From positions 1-11,108 of the forward strand of contig CAYOVG010000241.1 in NCBI GenBank assembly GCA_964407285.1: 11,108 nt of DNA. Reading direction: 5' to 3'. Position numbers and translations under genes: made by a program. Below the pieces are notes generated by a model, which was not told the DNA's origin, did no database searches, and saw only the letters and a program-made list of their open reading frames with translations. The number at the start of each line of letters is the position of its first letter. Within the stretch, counting starts at the first letter, position 1. Below are positions 1-7,053 of this stretch, piece by piece. The DNA is from CAYOVG01 sp964407285 (GTDB lineage: Bacteria > Desulfobacterota > Syntrophobacteria > Syntrophobacterales > Syntrophobacteraceae).

Positions 1-231
1 CTGTGCTGCGGCGGGGGAGGGAATCTGGAAATGCTCGCCAAGGAGCTTTCGGCGGACATCGCCCGCCTGAAAATCGACGAGATTCTTTCCACCGGCGCCC
101 AGGCCGTCATCACCGGGTGCCAGCAGTGCGTGCGCACCATGATGACCTATGTCCGACGCAACAAGGTACCCTTGGAGGTATTGGATCTGACCCAACTCGT
201 TCAACGGGCGTTGAATAAGGATGAGGATTGA
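1..231 (+). CDS. CCG-domain (HdrD/HdrB/GlpC-like) Fe-S protein, 3' end only
   Basis: This is the C-terminal 76 residues of a gene whose start lies outside the window; the reading frame is open from base 1. The visible part starts with L-C-C-G-G-G-G and has a C-Q-Q-C motif at residues 40-43, giving CC-X36-C-X2-C. That is the second half of the cysteine-rich CCG domain (CX31-39CCX35-36CXXC) that binds a non-cubane or ordinary 4Fe-4S cluster in HdrB/HdrD, GlpC, LldE and the Fe-S oxidoreductases that take electrons from ETF. It lies 100 bp upstream of the lipoate-ligase gene on the same strand, so the two may share an operon. The fragment cannot tell an sHdrB-like subunit from an HdrD-like or ETF:quinone Fe-S oxidoreductase. 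The family is clear; the exact role is not. Confidence 0.85.
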   Translation: MCCGGGGNLEMLAKELSADIARLKIDEILSTGAQAVITGCQQCVRTMMTYVRRNKVPLEVLDLTQLVQRALNKDED

Positions 232-331
232 TGGTGTCGGGATGGCCGGTCGCCCGTTCGGGACGGGTTCGGTCCGACTTTCGCGACGACCGCCGCCCGA
301 TATACCGAACCTCCCTCCGGAGCGATCTTTG

Positions 332-1918
332 ATGCAATCCTGGCGACTGCTGGATACCCCTCCCATGTGCGCCGCCGCCAATATGGCGCTGGACGAAACC
401 CTTGTGGAACTCAAGGGTCGCGGCCAAATCCCCAATACCATCCGTTTTCTGCAGTTTTCGCCCCGCTGTGTGCTGGTGGGTTTTCACCAGTCGGTGGCCG
501 AGGAAATCCGAACGGACTATTGCCGTCGGCAGGGCATCGAGATCAATCGCCGCATCACCGGCGGCGGAGCCGTCTTTTTCGACGAAAGCCAGTTGGGATG
601 GGAGGTCATTTGCGACAAGACCTTTTTCAACGTGCGCATTCCGGACCAGGGGCTTTTCAAGCAATTATGTGATCCCGTAATCCGTGCTTTGACCGGGATG
701 GGGTTGCAGTCTACGTTTCGTCCCCGCAACGATATCGAAATCAACGGCCGGAAAATTTCCGGGACAGGCGGCACCGAATCGGGCGACGCGTTCCTGTTCC
801 AAGGGACCATGCTGGTGGATTTCGATGTGGACACCATGCTCCAGAGCCTCCGTATCCCGGTGGAGAAATTGAAGGCCAAGGAGATCGACTCGGTTCGGGA
901 GCGGGTTACCTGTTTGAAATGGGAGCTGGGTCAAACGCCTGCGTTGGAGACCATCAAGGCGGCGGTACGGACCGGTTTCGAACAGCACTTGGGTATCCGA
1001 CTGATCCCCGGAGGACTTACGGCGGAAGAACAGGCCCTGTTCGAGGAAAAGCTGTCGTATTTCGAGTCCGACGAATGGGTCGAAGCGGTCCGGCCCCGTT
1101 TCCGACAGCGCGAAGTCTTGCAGGCGGCGTATAAGAGCGATGCCGGCCTGGTGCGCTTTACCGTGGTGGTGAATGCCCTTACCCGGCGTATCAAGGATAT
1201 TCTGATCACGGGTGATTTCCTGTCGTTTCCCTCCCGGGCTCTGTACGATATGGAGGCCCGGCTTCGCGGTATGATCCTCGACGGGCCGAGGATTCACGAG
1301 GCGATACGCCGCTTTTTTGGTGAAGGCGCCATTCATGTTCCCGGCATGGTTGCCGAGGATTTTCTCAAGCCCCTGGACCAGATCCTGGCCAAGATGGAAA
1401 TCGCCCGTTTCGGCATCCCCCTGGCGCAGTGCAATCAGATTTCCGTCACCCATGGATCCTTTGCCGAGATCGTTCGACAGAAACCCTCAGTGCTTCTCCT
1501 GCCATACTGTTCGAAACGAATCGAGTGCGATCTCCGGTACGCCAAAGGGTGCCGGGCCTGCGGGGAGTGCACCGTCGGCGACGCCTGGACGCTGGGACGA
1601 CAACGGCATTTGAAAACGCTTTGCATTACCAGCTTTGAGGATCTCATCCGGGAACTAACGAGGATCAAAGCGGAAGGCCACCGGGCCTTCATCGGCTGCT
1701 GCTGCCGCCCTTTCTTTACCAAGCACGTGGACGACTTCGTCCGGGTCGGCGTTCCCGGCATTCTCCTGGATATCGACTGCACCACCTGCTATGAACTGGA
1801 CCAGGCCCGGGAAGCCTATGCGGGACGGTTCGATCGGCAGACCGAGGTGAATGTGGAGTTGCTGGAAACGGTGCTGAAGGTCTGCGGCGGGGAACCCGAG
1901 TTGCAGCAGGCCGGGTGA
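332..1918 (+). CDS. Lipoate-protein ligase (sLpl(AB)-type) fused to a C-terminal DUF116-like Cys-rich domain
   Basis: A 528-residue protein expected to activate octanoate or lipoate with ATP and attach it to a lysine of a carrier protein. Residues 1 to about 210 form the LplA/BPL fold: RRITGGGAVFF at 73-83 is the ligase RR-x-GGGAV signature, and NDIEINGRKISG holds the expected substrate lysine, K141. About 210-360 resembles the LplA accessory (LplB-like) domain, with the TAEEQALFEEKL and MILDGPRIHEAI segments. About 365-520 resembles DUF116, with cysteines at 393, 399, 407, 410, 413, 456-458, 483 and 486, probably binding a metal or Fe-S cluster. Ordinary LplA is about 330 residues, so the extra third is a real extension. 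ATG 332 is chosen because GGAG lies at 319-322, nine bases upstream, and MQSWRLLD is a typical family start; the frame is open back to 221, but that extension is Pro/Arg-rich and unlike the family. The last four bases overlap a possible GTG start of the next gene. Confidence 0.88.
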   Translation: MQSWRLLDTPPMCAAANMALDETLVELKGRGQIPNTIRFLQFSPRCVLVGFHQSVAEEIRTDYCRRQGIEINRRITGGGAVFFDESQLGWEVICDKTFFNVRIPDQGLFKQLCDPVIRALTGMGLQSTFRPRNDIEINGRKISGTGGTESGDAFLFQGTMLVDFDVDTMLQSLRIPVEKLKAKEIDSVRERVTCLKWELGQTPALETIKAAVRTGFEQHLGIRLIPGGLTAEEQALFEEKLSYFESDEWVEAVRPRFRQREVLQAAYKSDAGLVRFTVVVNALTRRIKDILITGDFLSFPSRALYDMEARLRGMILDGPRIHEAIRRFFGEGAIHVPGMVAEDFLKPLDQILAKMEIARFGIPLAQCNQISVTHGSFAEIVRQKPSVLLLPYCSKRIECDLRYAKGCRACGECTVGDAWTLGRQRHLKTLCITSFEDLIRELTRIKAEGHRAFIGCCCRPFFTKHVDDFVRVGVPGILLDIDCTTCYELDQAREAYAGRFDRQTEVNVELLETVLKVCGGEPELQQAG

Positions 1919-1935
1919 ATAATCCGGGCGAAGCA

Positions 1936-3009
1936 ATGACGCGTTTTCCCGAGGCGTATGATATTGTAGTGGTGGGCGCCGGTCCGGCGGGGAGTTCGGC
2001 GGCCCTGGCCGCCGTATCCGAAGGCGCCCGGGTGCTGGTGGTGGATCGAAAACCCGTTCCAGGCGCGCCGGTGCGCTGTGCGGAACATATCCCGGCGCTT
2101 CTGGTGAGGGAAATCCCCTGCAAGGCCGACTTCATCGTTCAGTCGGTGCAGGGCATGCGCACGTTTCTTCCGGACGGCGAGGTTACGGAAACCAAGGCTC
2201 CCGGCTACATCATCGCCCGGGATCGCTTCGACCAAGCCCTGCTCGAGGCGGCCGCATCCGCCGGCGCCGATGTTCGCACCGGTTTCCGGGCGGTGGCGAA
2301 CCAGCCCGGCAGGATCGTGCTGCAACGCACCCCGAATTCTCCCGTTACGGTCCGTACCCGCGTCATCGTCGGAGCGGATGGACCTCGCTCCACCGTGGGC
2401 CGGTGGATCCGTTCGGTGAACCGCCATCTCATTCCCGCGGTGCAGGTGCGGGTTCCCTTATGCCGCCCGCTGGCGTTTACCGAGGTTTTTTTCGATCCGG
2501 CGTTTTTGGGGGCCTACGGCTGGCTCTTTCCCCGCGGTCCAGACGCCAATGTGGGGCTGGGTATGTGCAAAACGGGGGAGGCATCCCCGCCGCTGGCCAA
2601 AACACTCCGGAGCTTTGTGGGCCGGCTGGCGGATTTGGGAAAAATCAAAGCCGAGCCCATGCAAAGGCATTTCGGGTGGATCCCCGCGGAATCTTTGCGG
2701 CCCGTGACCGCCGGCAACATCCTGCTGGCGGGTGACGCCGCGGGCCAATGCCATTCCATTACCGGCGCCGGCGTGCCCCAGGCGGTGCTCTGCGGTCGCA
2801 TGGCGGGCCGATGGGCCGCCCGGGCCGCGATGGAAGATAATGTGTCCCTGTTGATGCATTACGAAACGGAATGGCGCGATCTGTTTGCCGACACCCTTGC
2901 GCGCGCACACCGGAAGCGTCGCATCCTGGAAACCCGTTGGGCGGAATTAAACGATATCGTTCGCTCCTGCTGGATCGCATACCGGTCGTACTATGAAGAC
3001 GAACCTTGA
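1936..3009 (+). CDS. lipT: FAD-dependent oxidoreductase, geranylgeranyl-reductase family (LipT-like)
   Basis: A 357-residue flavoprotein of the geranylgeranyl-reductase / p-hydroxybenzoate-hydroxylase superfamily. Visible FAD-binding elements are the N-terminal Rossmann strand DIVVVGAGPAG (G-x-G-x-x-G at 14-19) followed by the acidic VVDR, the second FAD motif GADGPRST at 146-153, and the GDAAG pyrophosphate motif at 266-270 followed by an ITGAGVPQA helix. No membrane segment or signal peptide is seen, so it is probably cytoplasmic. It sits between a lipoate ligase and two radical SAM genes, which is the context of LipT, proposed to donate electrons to the LipS1/LipS2 lipoyl synthases; that role is inferred from family and neighbours. 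ATG 1936 is used. GTG 1915 is also possible and would give a 4-base stop/start overlap with the ligase gene plus seven residues; both have weak ribosome sites. The 3' end overlaps the next gene by 17 bases. Without the context this would be called only a geranylgeranyl-reductase-family protein. Confidence 0.82.
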   Translation: MTRFPEAYDIVVVGAGPAGSSAALAAVSEGARVLVVDRKPVPGAPVRCAEHIPALLVREIPCKADFIVQSVQGMRTFLPDGEVTETKAPGYIIARDRFDQALLEAAASAGADVRTGFRAVANQPGRIVLQRTPNSPVTVRTRVIVGADGPRSTVGRWIRSVNRHLIPAVQVRVPLCRPLAFTEVFFDPAFLGAYGWLFPRGPDANVGLGMCKTGEASPPLAKTLRSFVGRLADLGKIKAEPMQRHFGWIPAESLRPVTAGNILLAGDAAGQCHSITGAGVPQAVLCGRMAGRWAARAAMEDNVSLLMHYETEWRDLFADTLARAHRKRRILETRWAELNDIVRSCWIAYRSYYEDEP

Positions 3010-3949
3010 ATGCCTGAACGGCGAGGGCGCCGCCGGCCGAGTCAACCCGGAGGGCCGGATTACGTTTTACCTGCCGGGCATGTTCGACAGCGGCGGGCAG
3101 CGGGGGCGCTATGCGGCCCTGTCCATCACCGGCAGGCGATGCACCCTGATGTGTGAACACTGTCGGGGAAACCTGTTGTCCACCATGCCTTCGGGAGACA
3201 CTCCCAGGGACCTGTTGGATCGCTGCCTCCGACTGCATCGGGAGGGATACCACGGTGTTCTGCTCAGCGGCGGATGTGATTCGGCGGGCCGACTTCCCTG
3301 GGAACGCTTCTACGAAACCATCGCACGAATCAAGACCCGCACCGACCTGTACATTTCCGTACACAGCGGTCTCGTAACCGAGGACCACGCCCGGGCGCTT
3401 AAAGACGCCGGAGTGGACCAGGCCCTCATCGACGTGGTAGGCAGCGACGACACCCTCCGGCGCATCTGTCATCTGGACAACGGCGCCTCGCGCATCATGG
3501 AGGCCATGGCGGCTTTGGAGAAAGCGGACCTGCCTGTGACGCCGCACATCGTATGCGGCATCGATTTCGGCCGTATACTCGGAGAAAGGCGGGCCGTCGC
3601 CATGATCAGCGAATTTCGGGTGCGGCAGGTGGTCATCGTCGGCCTTATGAAGCTTGCCGGCGCCCCGGCGGCCCAGGCGGTTCCGCCGGCCGCGGAGGCC
3701 GTGGCGGAGATCATCGCCGAAACCCGCGAGCGTCTCCCGTCCGCATCCGTCAGCCTGGGCTGCGCCCGCCGGCGGGGTGATACGCGCCTGGAGATACTGG
3801 CCATCGACGCCGGAGTGGACCGTATGGCGCTGCCGTCGGAGGAAGCCGTCCTGCATGCCCGGAAGCGGGGGTTGCACATCGCGTATCAACGCACCTGTTG
3901 TTCGGCGCCGTCCCGTTGGCCGTCCGAGGGCTGGCTTACGGACACCTGA
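2993..3949 (+). CDS. Radical SAM protein, LipS1/LipS2-type lipoyl synthase component (first of two)
   Basis: A 318-residue radical SAM enzyme. The cluster-binding motif C-TLM-C-EH-C is at residues 50, 54 and 57, preceded by a strand (YAALSITG) as usual. LLSGGCDSAG at about 91-99 is the glycine-rich SAM-binding segment (GGE-like). Later strands such as PHIVCGIDFG and RQVVIVGLMK fit a partial TIM barrel. Cysteines at 257 (GCARRRG) and 302-303 (TCC near the C-terminus) are candidates for an auxiliary Fe-S cluster, which the known lipoyl synthases need as a sulfur donor. It starts inside the 3' end of the LipT-like gene (17-base overlap) and ends 22 bases before a second, dissimilar radical SAM gene. 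A pair of radical SAM genes beside a lipoate ligase and a LipT-like flavoprotein matches the LipS1/LipS2 system, in which both proteins together insert two sulfurs into a protein-bound octanoyl group. I cannot say from the sequence alone which of the two this is. Confidence 0.8.
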   Translation: MKTNLECLNGEGAAGRVNPEGRITFYLPGMFDSGGQRGRYAALSITGRRCTLMCEHCRGNLLSTMPSGDTPRDLLDRCLRLHREGYHGVLLSGGCDSAGRLPWERFYETIARIKTRTDLYISVHSGLVTEDHARALKDAGVDQALIDVVGSDDTLRRICHLDNGASRIMEAMAALEKADLPVTPHIVCGIDFGRILGERRAVAMISEFRVRQVVIVGLMKLAGAPAAQAVPPAAEAVAEIIAETRERLPSASVSLGCARRRGDTRLEILAIDAGVDRMALPSEEAVLHARKRGLHIAYQRTCCSAPSRWPSEGWLTDT

Positions 3950-3971
3950 CCGGAAGAAGGATCGCCACGTC

Positions 3972-5081
3972 ATGTCGAACCAATGCGCACCCAAAGGCCC
4001 CCGCAGCCTTACCGGGGACCCGGCCGAACTCGAGAGCCCGGAAGTGGTCCGAACGAGTCTGGCGGCGGCCATGACCCTCGGGTTCAAACCGGGACTGTTT
4101 TACCGTAACGCCAAGCTCTACTGCATCAATCTGCTCCTGACCTACAGGACCGGCTGTATCGCCCGCTGTGCGTATTGCGGGCTTTCCGCCGGACGGCCGG
4201 GGTATTACGATGCGAAAAGCTTCATCCGCGTTTCCTGGCCCACTTACACAGTCAGCGACATCACCGCCGCCATCCGGGAACGCCAAAGGGGCGTCCATCG
4301 GATCTGCATCTCCATGATCACCCACAAGCGGGCCGTCCGGGATACGCGAGCCCTCTGCGCCCGCCTCCGCGCCGCCCTCGACGCGCCGGTGTCCCTCCTG
4401 GTGGCGCCCACCGTGGTCACACGGAACGATCTGTGCGACTTCAAGGCCGCCGGCGCCGATCGCATCGGGGTGGCCATTGATCTGGCCACGCCGGCCCTGT
4501 TCGACCGGTATCGCGGCGGCGGCGTGGGCGGTCCCCACCGGTGGGAATCCTACTGGGATTGCCTGACGGCCGCCGCCGAGATCTGGGGCGACGGTCGTAT
4601 CGGCCCCCACTTCATGGTAGGTATGGGGGAAACCGAACAGGAGATGTGCGCCGCCATTCAACGGGCCCGGGACCTGGGAGGACGCACCCACCTGTTTTCT
4701 TTTTTCCCCGAAGCTCAATCCGCCATGGCGGAGCATCCCCAGCCGCCCATGGCCCAGTACCGCCGCATCCAACTGGCCCGCCACCTCATCGACCAGGGTG
4801 TTTGCCGGGCCGAGGCCATGACCTATGACGCCCAAGGGCGCATCGAGGACTTCAGCCTGGAACCGGCCACTTTGGACGGGATCATCGATTCCGGCGCGCC
4901 ATTTCAGACCAGCGGCTGCGAAGGGTATGACGGGCGGGTGGCCTGTAACCGTCCCTACGCCAATTCCCGGCCGGGTCCCCATATCCGCAATTATCCGTTT
5001 CCTCCCGAAGCGGAAGACATTCGCCGCATCCGGCGCCAGATGGGCCGTACCGTGAAACAGACGCCCGAAGTGTCGCCCTGA
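3972..5081 (+). CDS. Radical SAM protein, LipS1/LipS2-type lipoyl synthase component (second of two)
   Basis: A 369-residue radical SAM enzyme. C-IAR-C-AY-C at residues 62, 66 and 69 binds the SAM 4Fe-4S cluster and follows INLLLTYRTG. The barrel continues with ICISMITHKR, SLLVAPTVV, DRIGVAIDLATP and HFMVGMGETEQEM; the last is a biotin-synthase/HydE-like segment in the family style. The C-terminus has a compact motif, FQTSGCEGYDG..ACNRPY followed by PG..IRNYPFPP (311-345), with C316 and C325 as likely auxiliary-cluster ligands together with other cysteines. ATG 3972 is chosen because AGAAGG (3955-3960) lies upstream at a usable distance; the longer open frame before it overlaps the previous gene and is Arg/Pro-rich. 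It is the last gene of the putative lipoate operon. Radical SAM membership is certain. The lipoate role rests on the ligase and LipT neighbours and the LipS-like pairing. Methylthiotransferase is unlikely because no TRAM or N-terminal UPF0004 domain is present. Confidence 0.82.
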   Translation: MSNQCAPKGPRSLTGDPAELESPEVVRTSLAAAMTLGFKPGLFYRNAKLYCINLLLTYRTGCIARCAYCGLSAGRPGYYDAKSFIRVSWPTYTVSDITAAIRERQRGVHRICISMITHKRAVRDTRALCARLRAALDAPVSLLVAPTVVTRNDLCDFKAAGADRIGVAIDLATPALFDRYRGGGVGGPHRWESYWDCLTAAAEIWGDGRIGPHFMVGMGETEQEMCAAIQRARDLGGRTHLFSFFPEAQSAMAEHPQPPMAQYRRIQLARHLIDQGVCRAEAMTYDAQGRIEDFSLEPATLDGIIDSGAPFQTSGCEGYDGRVACNRPYANSRPGPHIRNYPFPPEAEDIRRIRRQMGRTVKQTPEVSP

Positions 5082-5153
5082 AGCGGCCGATAACGCTATG
5101 TCCTGAAGTCATCTCACGGGCTCCTGTACATTCGACTTCGCCCCATGGACACT

Positions 5154-5191
5154 CCGGATTCAAGCAGTGTATATCGATTGTATAAATCCGG
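5154..5191. other. Inverted repeat downstream of the lipoate operon
   Basis: CCGGATT at 5154-5160 is matched by AATCCGG at 5185-5191, a perfect 7-bp stem around a 24-base AT-richer loop. It lies 73 bases after the last lipoate gene. No T-run follows, so it is not a standard intrinsic terminator. It could be an mRNA 3' structure or a protein site; the function is unknown. Apart from this I see no gene or clear signal in 5082-5256. Confidence 0.3.
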
Positions 5192-5256
5192 CCCCGGTAC
5201 GCGCCTGCAGTTTAGAAAGACGGGTATGCCGCTGTTTATGCTATGGGATTAGTTAT

Positions 5257-5499
5257 CTATCAGTCCGTTCAGCCCCTTGATAAACAGATCCATCTCCCAA
5301 AGATGGATGCGGTTCTCAAGAATTTCCGGTTCCGGAGGATCCTATCAGGCCGTTGAAAAACGCGATCTGCGTCGTTGGGCTTTATCCTTCGTCATTGCGG
5401 CGTACTGGTTGTACGCCTCATTCCTCAGGATTCGCCCGCCTTGCATCTCATCGTTTTTGACCGGCCTGCCCGCAATAGTGTTTATCAACAGGCTGATAG
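5257..5499. repeat. Composite palindromic repeat, copy A with both outer arms
   Basis: A 123-bp core at 5346-5468 starts CAGGCCGTTGAAAAACG and ends CGTTTTTGACCGGCCTG, so its ends are inverted repeats; GGCGTAC..GTACGCC forms the central hairpin. Outside the core, the right arm CCCGCAATAGTGTTTATCAA..GGCTGATAG (5469-5499) has an inverted, decayed counterpart on the left (CTATCAGTCCG at 5257-5267 and CCTTGATAAAC at 5275-5285). The left arm also contains a perfect 8-bp hairpin, ATCCATCT-CCCAA-AGATGGAT (5288-5308). Frames through the repeat are open but match other copies only as DNA, so it is treated as non-coding. Confidence 0.8.
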
Positions 5500-5507
5500 A
5501 GGTTTCC

Positions 5508-5551
5508 TTGACAGCGAAGCGCAAAGCGGAATATAGGTTCATGAAACCTAT
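5508..5551 (+). promoter_or_regulatory. Candidate sigma70 promoter with overlapping dyad, upstream of the thiolase gene
   Basis: TTGACA at 5508-5513 is a perfect -35 box. An 18-base spacer leads to TATAGG (5532-5537), a 4/6 match to the -10 box. A dyad ATAGGTT-CATGA-AACCTAT (5533-5551) overlaps the -10 and the expected start site near 5544, where a repressor would act. Transcripts would have a leader of about 145 bases before the thiolase ATG at 5690. The site begins 8 bases after the end of repeat copy A. Box match and spacing are seen; promoter activity and repressor binding are inferred. Confidence 0.5.
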
Positions 5552-5689
5552 CAGCGGCTTTTCAGCGGGTCGCAGGCAATTCTGTTTATCCGAAGACTGT
5601 CGGGTTTCCGTCGTGGGAGGGTGCGCGCGAAGCGCCGGTGCGTCCACGGTGGAAGTGGGTTTCATGGGTTCAACACAGGAGGAAGGACA

Positions 5690-6976
5690 ATGGCTCTAAG
5701 GAGAGTGGCGATTATCGAAGGGTGCCGGACTCCGTTTGTACGATTGGGTACGGACTTTCGAGAGATGACCGCGGTGGATTTGGGCAAGGCGGCGGTGAAT
5801 GCGCTGCTGAATCGCACCGAAATTCCCGTGCAGGAGATCGACGAGGTGGCCAGGGGGGTCGTCCTCGGCCAACCCGACATTACCAATGTGGCCAGGCAGG
5901 TGGCGTTGGGCATCGGGTTGCCCAAGGACGTGCATTGCTATCACATGCAGCTCGCCTGCGCCACGAGTATTCTGACGACGGCCCATGCGGCCATGAGCAT
6001 TGCCACCGGCCAGGCGGATGTGGCTATTGCGGGCGGCGCCGAAAGCATGAGCGACGTGCCCATCATGGTCTCGGATCCGGTGCGCAAGGCGCTGTTCGAG
6101 TCTCAGACCAAGCGGACGCCCGAGGAGCAGCTCATGGTCATCGGCAAGGTTCCGTTCATGCATTTTCTTCCCCAGCCTTTGGCCCTGCAGGAAGCCTACA
6201 CCGGCTTGACCATGGGGGAGCACACGGAACTCATGGTGCAGGAATGGGGAGTCACGCGGGAACAGCAGGACGATTATGCGTGCAGAACGCACAAGCTGGC
6301 CGGTGAAGCCATCCGGGACGGCAGAATTCCGGCGGAAGTGGCGGCGGTGTTCGCTCCTCCCGAATATGCGCCCGTTACGGTGGACAACCTGGTGCGCGCC
6401 AATCCGGACCGGGCCAAGATGGCCACGTTGCCCCCCGTGTTCGACAAGGTGGCGGGCACCATCACGGCCGCCAATTCCAGCCCGTTGACGGATGGGGCTT
6501 CCGCCGTCCTGATCATGGCCGAGGAAAAGGCCGCCGCCTTAGGCTACCGGCCCAAGGCCTTCATCAAGGGATTCGGTTTCTCCGGAGTGGATCTGGATCT
6601 GGGAATGCTCTTCGGCCCGGTGTACAGCGTACCCAGGGCGCTCAGGAATGCGGGTCTGAAACTGCCGGACATAGACCTGGTGGAAATGCACGAAGCCTTT
6701 GCGGGGCAAGTCCTGTGCAATCTCAAGGCCTTTGAAGACGGAGCCTGGCTCAAGAAGCATTTGGGTCTGGACGAACCCGTCGGCAAGGTGAACATGGATC
6801 GGTTCAACATGATGGGAGGATCCGTTTCGCTGGGGCACCCCTTCGGCGCCACCGGCGCGCGCCTGATCACCACGTGCATGAACCAGCTTCCCAGGGTGGA
6901 CGGTACCTTCGGATTGCTGACCGCGTGCGCGGCCAACGGCACCGGCGGCGCCATGATTCTGGAACGAGCCGCGTGA
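5690..6976 (+). CDS. fadI: Acetyl-CoA C-acyltransferase (3-ketoacyl-CoA thiolase, FadI/FadA type)
   Basis: A 428-residue thiolase that catalyses the last step of fatty-acid beta-oxidation, cleaving 3-ketoacyl-CoA with CoA to acetyl-CoA and a shortened acyl-CoA. Catalytic residues are visible: nucleophile C90 in QLACATS, H334 in EMHEAFAGQ, H383 in GGSVSLGHPFGATGARL, and the second cysteine C413 in LTACAANGTGG. The MHEAF form (His instead of Asn) and the length fit the FadI / trifunctional-beta branch better than short biosynthetic thiolases. ATG 5690 is preferred: AGGAGG lies at 5677-5682, seven bases upstream, and MALRRVAIIEGCRTPF is a typical thiolase start. The next gene, 77 bases downstream, encodes the hydratase/dehydrogenase partner, so the two products probably form the beta-oxidation complex. 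The fadI symbol is given at family level only; fadA would be equally defensible. Confidence 0.93.
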   Translation: MALRRVAIIEGCRTPFVRLGTDFREMTAVDLGKAAVNALLNRTEIPVQEIDEVARGVVLGQPDITNVARQVALGIGLPKDVHCYHMQLACATSILTTAHAAMSIATGQADVAIAGGAESMSDVPIMVSDPVRKALFESQTKRTPEEQLMVIGKVPFMHFLPQPLALQEAYTGLTMGEHTELMVQEWGVTREQQDDYACRTHKLAGEAIRDGRIPAEVAAVFAPPEYAPVTVDNLVRANPDRAKMATLPPVFDKVAGTITAANSSPLTDGASAVLIMAEEKAAALGYRPKAFIKGFGFSGVDLDLGMLFGPVYSVPRALRNAGLKLPDIDLVEMHEAFAGQVLCNLKAFEDGAWLKKHLGLDEPVGKVNMDRFNMMGGSVSLGHPFGATGARLITTCMNQLPRVDGTFGLLTACAANGTGGAMILERAA

Positions 6977-6986
6977 GGAGTTTCCC

Positions 6987-7034
6987 ATAGCAGCCCGTTG
7001 ATAAACACCCTTGGGGGCAGGTCGTTGAAAAACG
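6987..7034. repeat. Half-copy of the palindromic repeat (left outer arm plus core end)
   Basis: The stretch runs ATAGCAGCCCGTTGATAAAC, a short C/T/G-rich joint GGGGGCAGG, then TCGTTGAAAAACG. Read on the opposite strand, the right arm of copy A gives the same order (CTATCAGCCTGTTGATAAAC, then GCGGGCAGG, then TCAAAAACG). This is therefore one arm of the element without its hairpin centre or other arm. It fills most of the gap between the thiolase and hydratase/dehydrogenase genes and stops 5 bases before the ribosome-binding site of the latter. Confidence 0.7.
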
Positions 7035-7053
7035 AGAACGGAGGATGAGTCCC

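Noticed and set aside
221..331. An N-terminal extension of the lipoate ligase from ATG 221
   Set aside because: It would overlap the upstream gene, has no homology-like features (Arg/Pro-rich), and a proper ribosome site and typical family start occur at 332.
2759..4087. A 442-residue open frame on the minus strand opposite the first radical SAM gene
   Set aside because: It lies antisense to well-supported genes, is Arg/Gly/Pro-rich, shows no domain, and is expected from GC-rich codon use.
5277..5699. A 140-residue open frame upstream of the thiolase gene
   Set aside because: It runs through repeat copy A; the same peptide-like strings (such as LYASFLRI) appear at other repeat copies only because the DNA is repeated. 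It has no ribosome site and overlaps the thiolase start.
7045..7053. ATG 7045 as the start of the hydratase/dehydrogenase gene
   Set aside because: It directly abuts the GGAGG sequence, leaving no spacing; ATG 7054 has nine bases.
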